From Desulfoferrobacter suflitae (GTDB taxonomy: Bacteria > Desulfobacterota > Syntrophobacteria > Syntrophobacterales > Syntrophobacteraceae), in the NCBI RefSeq assembly GCF_022603395.1, contig NZ_JAIBKA010000005.1:186001-250000 (forward strand): DNA of 64,000 bases, in the 5' to 3' direction. Shown here piece after piece: positions 60,652 through 64,000 of the stretch (position 1 is the stretch's first letter; every line of letters starts with the position of its first letter). The translations under genes were made by a program, and so were the position numbers. Below the pieces are notes generated by a model, which did no database searches, was not told the origin of the DNA, and worked only from the letters and a program-made list of their open reading frames with translations.

Positions 60652-62487
60652 TCACTCCTTTTTTCCGGTCTTCACCACAACCAGGGTGATGTCATCATTT
60701 TGCGGCGCATTTTGGCGAAAATCGTTCAAATCGGCAATGACGGCGCGCAGGATTTGTTCCGCCGACAACCGGCTGTTGCGCTGCATGACCGACCGTAGCC
60801 GATCCTTGCCATACATTTCCCCCCAAGGGTTTTCCGCTTCCCAAATGCCGTCGGTGCCGATCACGATCAACCGGCCGTCCCTCCATTCTTTCAGCCGGTT
60901 ATCCCGATACTCGAAGGTATCGTCGACCCCCAGAGCCATGCCGCTCCCCTTCAGTTCATCAAATGAATCGCTCATTGGATCATACACCAGGGCCGGATCA
61001 TGACCGGCACGAATCCAGTGCAATTCGCGCCTGGGTGCATCGAGGAACAGAAAGAAGAGTGTCACGAAATCGCCGCTGTGCGCCGTGTCAATGCACAGAA
61101 GTCGGTTGACGTCGGTTATCATTTCACCGGCACTGCCGGGGTGAACCGCTCTCCCGCGCAAAAACGCCCGCACCGTGGTCATGAGCAAAGCCGCTCCAAT
61201 GCCGTGGCCGACCACGTCTCCTACCGCAACCGCCAACCTGCCGTCACCGGGTTGGAACAGCTCCAGGAAATCATAGTAATCCCCACCCGTCTCATCACAA
61301 TAGATGGTCTCTCCCGCGATATCCAAGTCGTCCACATGAGGAGCGTTTCTGGGAAGAAAACTCTGTTGTATCTCCATGGCCAGATCCAAAGCTTCCTTCA
61401 GCCGAACTCCTTCTTCCAGTTGGCCGACCATCGTGTTGAAACTGCGCGTCAACTGCCCCACCTCGTCTTCTGTTGTGACGGGCAACGGTACACCGTAGCG
61501 ACCCTGGGCGATTTTTTCGGCGGCGGCTGAAACCCGCTTTATGGAAGCGATAGTGCGTCCCATGACCAGCCGAATCAGCAGCAGAATAGCGAGTATAAAA
61601 GCCAACCCGGTTACCACGTAATAGATTCGAAAACGAATGATGGGAACCAGCACTTCTCTTCCGGGACTAAAGACGACCAGGCTCCACGGCGCCTCCTTCA
61701 GCCTGTAAAAACCGCTCACCTGATCGGGAGGATGCCCCTCTCCCAGAATAGTCCCGGACGGCTGCCGCTGAAGGGCTTGCACCGTCTCGATTGCGAGCGG
61801 ATCATCGTCCTCTCCCAGCCGCTTCGGCCCGTTTGTAACATTGCAGGTGAGCACCCGGCCGCTTCGATCCACGAGAAAAGTCTTGAGTTCCTTGAACGAT
61901 TGGCCAGTCATCAGGTCCTGAATCAAATAATTGAAGCGCACCACCACTTCCAATTTACCCACCACCTGACCGTTGGCATCCAGGAGATCGGAAATCAGGG
62001 ATACCGTCTGATGTTCCACCACTGAGTCATATTGAGGAGAAGTGATCTCAACGATTTTCGCTCGTTTGAAGCGCATCATTCCCCGGCCGGGCATCATTGG
62101 CATACCCTTTGCCATCCCCGGGCCGCGCTTCTCCTGCTGCCCTATAAGCGGATTCTCGCCCGCGCAGTCTTCCTGGACCCAATTCAAGTGAACTTGCGTG
62201 ACTCCCTGCTGGCTTTTCAATTGCTCGATGAGCCATTCCTGGAGGGCCGAAGCATCACCTGCTCCAGCCGTTCGATGGAACATCTGGAGCCATTCCTTGA
62301 TACGCCCCAGACGCATGTCTATTTGATGGGCGGAACGCTGCAGCTGCAACGTCGTTGCCTCTGTCCACAGAGCGAACAGGCTCTGGGAAGCGTAGGCGAA
62401 TCCCAGTATCCCCACTGCCAGGAGAAGCAATGCAACGGGCAGCAGAAGGGAAACGGCTAAACGTTTTTGAAGACTTTTGAATTTCAA
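60652..62487 (-). CDS. Membrane-bound SpoIIE-type protein phosphatase with periplasmic sensor and HAMP
   Basis: A 611-residue signalling protein. Helix 1 (about 12-34) and helix 2 (about 284-308) flank a periplasmic sensor of Cache-like size. This sensor includes a Met-rich stretch (GMAKGMPMMPGRGMM, about 124-138). HAMP follows (about 309-361), then the PP2C/SpoIIE domain (about 390-609) with metal ligands GGDYYD, GDVVGHG and TDGIWE and a NDDITLV end. Such proteins dephosphorylate anti-sigma-factor antagonists in partner-switching pathways. No partner gene is next to it. It faces away from the ccoI operon but is only 500 bases from its end. Confidence 0.9.
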   Translation of the reverse strand: MKFKSLQKRLAVSLLLPVALLLLAVGILGFAYASQSLFALWTEATTLQLQRSAHQIDMRLGRIKEWLQMFHRTAGAGDASALQEWLIEQLKSQQGVTQVHLNWVQEDCAGENPLIGQQEKRGPGMAKGMPMMPGRGMMRFKRAKIVEITSPQYDSVVEHQTVSLISDLLDANGQVVGKLEVVVRFNYLIQDLMTGQSFKELKTFLVDRSGRVLTCNVTNGPKRLGEDDDPLAIETVQALQRQPSGTILGEGHPPDQVSGFYRLKEAPWSLVVFSPGREVLVPIIRFRIYYVVTGLAFILAILLLIRLVMGRTIASIKRVSAAAEKIAQGRYGVPLPVTTEDEVGQLTRSFNTMVGQLEEGVRLKEALDLAMEIQQSFLPRNAPHVDDLDIAGETIYCDETGGDYYDFLELFQPGDGRLAVAVGDVVGHGIGAALLMTTVRAFLRGRAVHPGSAGEMITDVNRLLCIDTAHSGDFVTLFFLFLDAPRRELHWIRAGHDPALVYDPMSDSFDELKGSGMALGVDDTFEYRDNRLKEWRDGRLIVIGTDGIWEAENPWGEMYGKDRLRSVMQRNSRLSAEQILRAVIADLNDFRQNAPQNDDITLVVVKTGKKE

Positions 62488-62626
62488 AACGATCCATCAC
62501 CGCCAGTTGGCCAAAGGCACTCGTCCCGGAGCAGCGGGGCAAGGCTTTGGGCTCGGCCCGCCGGCAGCTTCAGGCCTCCCCATTATACCCGGCCGCTCCC
62601 CACCATTCCGCCCTGTTCCAGCAAAA

Positions 62627-64000
62627 TCACACCACCCCCTGCTGCACCTGCCAATACGGGTGCATGAGGTCTTCATACACGGACAGAGCAGCCTCCGTGC
62701 CCTGACCCATGGCAGTAACGATCTGCTTGTATCCCCCTTCGACATCACCGGCCGAGTAGATTCCGCGGATGCTGGTGCGATGATGAGAATCATGCTTGAT
62801 AAAGCCATCGGGAGTGAGTTCAATTCCAAGCTTCTGCGCCAGTTCCACCGTGGGATTATAACCAATGGCAATGAATACGCCATTAGTGGGCAGACTGCTC
62901 GTCTCACGGGTTTTGTTGTTGTACAGCACCACTTCACTCACCCGCTCCTTGCCTTTGATCTCTTGCACTTCGGTGTTCCACAGAACGGGAATGGAGTTGT
63001 CGCGGATGTTTCTAACCAGGTGCTCCTGGGCTCTCAGTGTGTCGCGCCGGTGAACGAGAGTGACCTGGACGCCGATGTTGTACAGATGCAGTGCTTCGGT
63101 TGTGGCGCTGTTGCCGCCACCGACCACAATGACCTGCTTGCCCCTGAAAAGAGGTCCGTCACAGGTGGCGCAATAACTGACCCCCCTGCCGGCCAACCGG
63201 GACTCACCAGGCACACCCAGCCGCCTGTAGGTGGCTCCCGTGGCGAGGATAACCGCCCTGCAAAGGAATTTTCTGCGGCTCGTGATGACTTCGACGGTAT
63301 CGTTGGGTAAAATGTCGAGGACTTCCTCGCCATGATAAATCTGCACATACTCCAGCGCGTGGCTCACCAGAATGTCCACCAGCGCCTTGCCGGGCACGCG
63401 TGCAAAACCGGGATAGTTCTCCACGACGGGAGTGGTTGCCACCTGCCCACCGAGTGGCCCACGCTCTATGACCGCGGTCTTGAGCCCACTGCGCACGGTG
63501 TAAATGCCGGCTGAAAGGCCCGCAGGGCCTCCCCCGACGATAACCACATCCGTCTCGACCACCTGCGCATCACTTTCGGGGATGAATACGCTCTGGGGCT
63601 CCATTTTCTCCAAGGACAGAGCGAACAGCTCCTCGGGCTGGGCCCCCTGGGCGATGAGAACATCGTTGGCGAAGGTTTGCGGGACACTGTAGGCCGAGTA
63701 ACGCTCTGCCAGGTCCGCATTGGACTGAATATCAATCATTTCCAGCGAGAATAGGCGGGGATTTTCGATGACTGTCTTGATGGCGTTGATGGCCTGATCC
63801 GGACAGTAGGGGCAGGTGGCACTCACAAACAGTTTGATCTCCCGCGGAGTGTCTATTTTTTGCAATACATTGCGGGTCTGTTCATTGAGGCCGCTGGCTC
63901 GCATTCCCACCAACAAAATGGCGGCAAGCAGCGTCCTTCCTTCCTCTCCGTAAGGCACACCGAGATATCGGATGGAAAAACGTTCCGGATCGAACAGGAT
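62627..64000 (-). CDS. Thioredoxin reductase-like flavoprotein with N-terminal thioredoxin-fold domain (5' end outside window)
   Basis: A partial protein open to the right window edge, about 457 codons visible. The N-terminal part (visible about 1-125) resembles the tandem thioredoxin fold of AhpF-type and PDO proteins and has the active-site CPYC. The C-terminal part (about 145-450) is a TrxR-type FAD/NAD(P)H oxidoreductase with VVIVGGGPAGLSAGIYTVRS, the redox CATC, VIVVGGGNSATTEALHL and GIYSAGDVEGG. It would carry electrons from NAD(P)H to the thioredoxin-fold domain, for peroxide or disulfide reduction. The start lies outside the window. Confidence 0.9.
   Translation of the reverse strand: MLFDPERFSIRYLGVPYGEEGRTLLAAILLVGMRASGLNEQTRNVLQKIDTPREIKLFVSATCPYCPDQAINAIKTVIENPRLFSLEMIDIQSNADLAERYSAYSVPQTFANDVLIAQGAQPEELFALSLEKMEPQSVFIPESDAQVVETDVVIVGGGPAGLSAGIYTVRSGLKTAVIERGPLGGQVATTPVVENYPGFARVPGKALVDILVSHALEYVQIYHGEEVLDILPNDTVEVITSRRKFLCRAVILATGATYRRLGVPGESRLAGRGVSYCATCDGPLFRGKQVIVVGGGNSATTEALHLYNIGVQVTLVHRRDTLRAQEHLVRNIRDNSIPVLWNTEVQEIKGKERVSEVVLYNNKTRETSSLPTNGVFIAIGYNPTVELAQKLGIELTPDGFIKHDSHHRTSIRGIYSAGDVEGGYKQIVTAMGQGTEAALSVYEDLMHPYWQVQQGVV

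Overview
The window reads as chromosomal DNA from a Gram-negative bacterium of the Desulfobacterota (old Deltaproteobacteria), most like the Syntrophobacter/sulfate-reducer side. The evidence is a complete Tol-Pal system (so an outer membrane is present), a Tmc-type redox module with a tetraheme class III cytochrome c, a sodium-pumping decarboxylase beta/gamma pair, and multiheme electron-transfer proteins. The placement is inferred from gene content only. Coding density is high, and no rRNA, tRNA, CRISPR array or insertion sequence was recognised.

Layout. 1-4.5 kb (minus): 3'-truncated branched-chain amino-acid binding protein, sodium-pump decarboxylase beta and gamma subunits with a cyclic-nucleotide-binding protein, and a SPOR protein. 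4.6-10.2 kb: argS, alr, a DUF2065 protein, queA and tgt (queuosine). 10.3-13 kb: cytochrome b / CCG iron-sulfur protein / tetraheme cytochrome, a Tmc-like complex linking periplasmic electrons to the membrane and cytoplasm. 13-21.5 kb: ndk, an MltD-like transglycosylase, a sirtuin, then tolQ-tolR-tolA-like-tolB-pal-cpoB. 21.6-26 kb: aapJQMP amino-acid ABC importer, followed by a methyltetrahydrofolate-methyltransferase-like gene broken by one extra T, then osmC.

27.5-41.4 kb is a surface-glycan locus: a secreted beta-helix protein with three SLH domains, four separate GT4-type glycosyltransferases, UDP-GlcNAc 2-epimerase (wecB), a 930-residue pyruvyltransferase/coiled-coil/glycosyltransferase fusion, and a Wzm/Wzt ABC exporter whose ATPase carries C-terminal SLH repeats. 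A divergent GT2 and a DUF2304 protein follow. SLH domains of Gram-positive S-layer proteins bind pyruvylated ManNAc. Having UDP-ManNAc synthesis, pyruvyl transfer, an SLH-bearing exporter ATPase and an SLH-bearing surface protein together suggests that one pyruvylated glycan is read twice: in the cytoplasm for export and outside for protein anchoring. This is the most interesting candidate system here.

41.4-46.5 kb: small envelope proteins, a GGDEF response regulator and a cytochrome-b5/DUF2231 membrane protein. 47-60 kb is one respiratory operon: Alternative Complex III genes (actB, C, D, F, A and an actE-like cytochrome) interleaved with a compact cbb3-type oxidase (ccoN, a diheme ccoO fusion, ccoS, two small membrane proteins) and the copper ATPase ccoI. 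It would pass electrons from quinol through ACIII to oxygen. 60-64 kb: an unknown small protein, a membrane-bound SpoIIE-type phosphatase with a Met-rich periplasmic loop, and a 5'-truncated thioredoxin-reductase-like flavoprotein.
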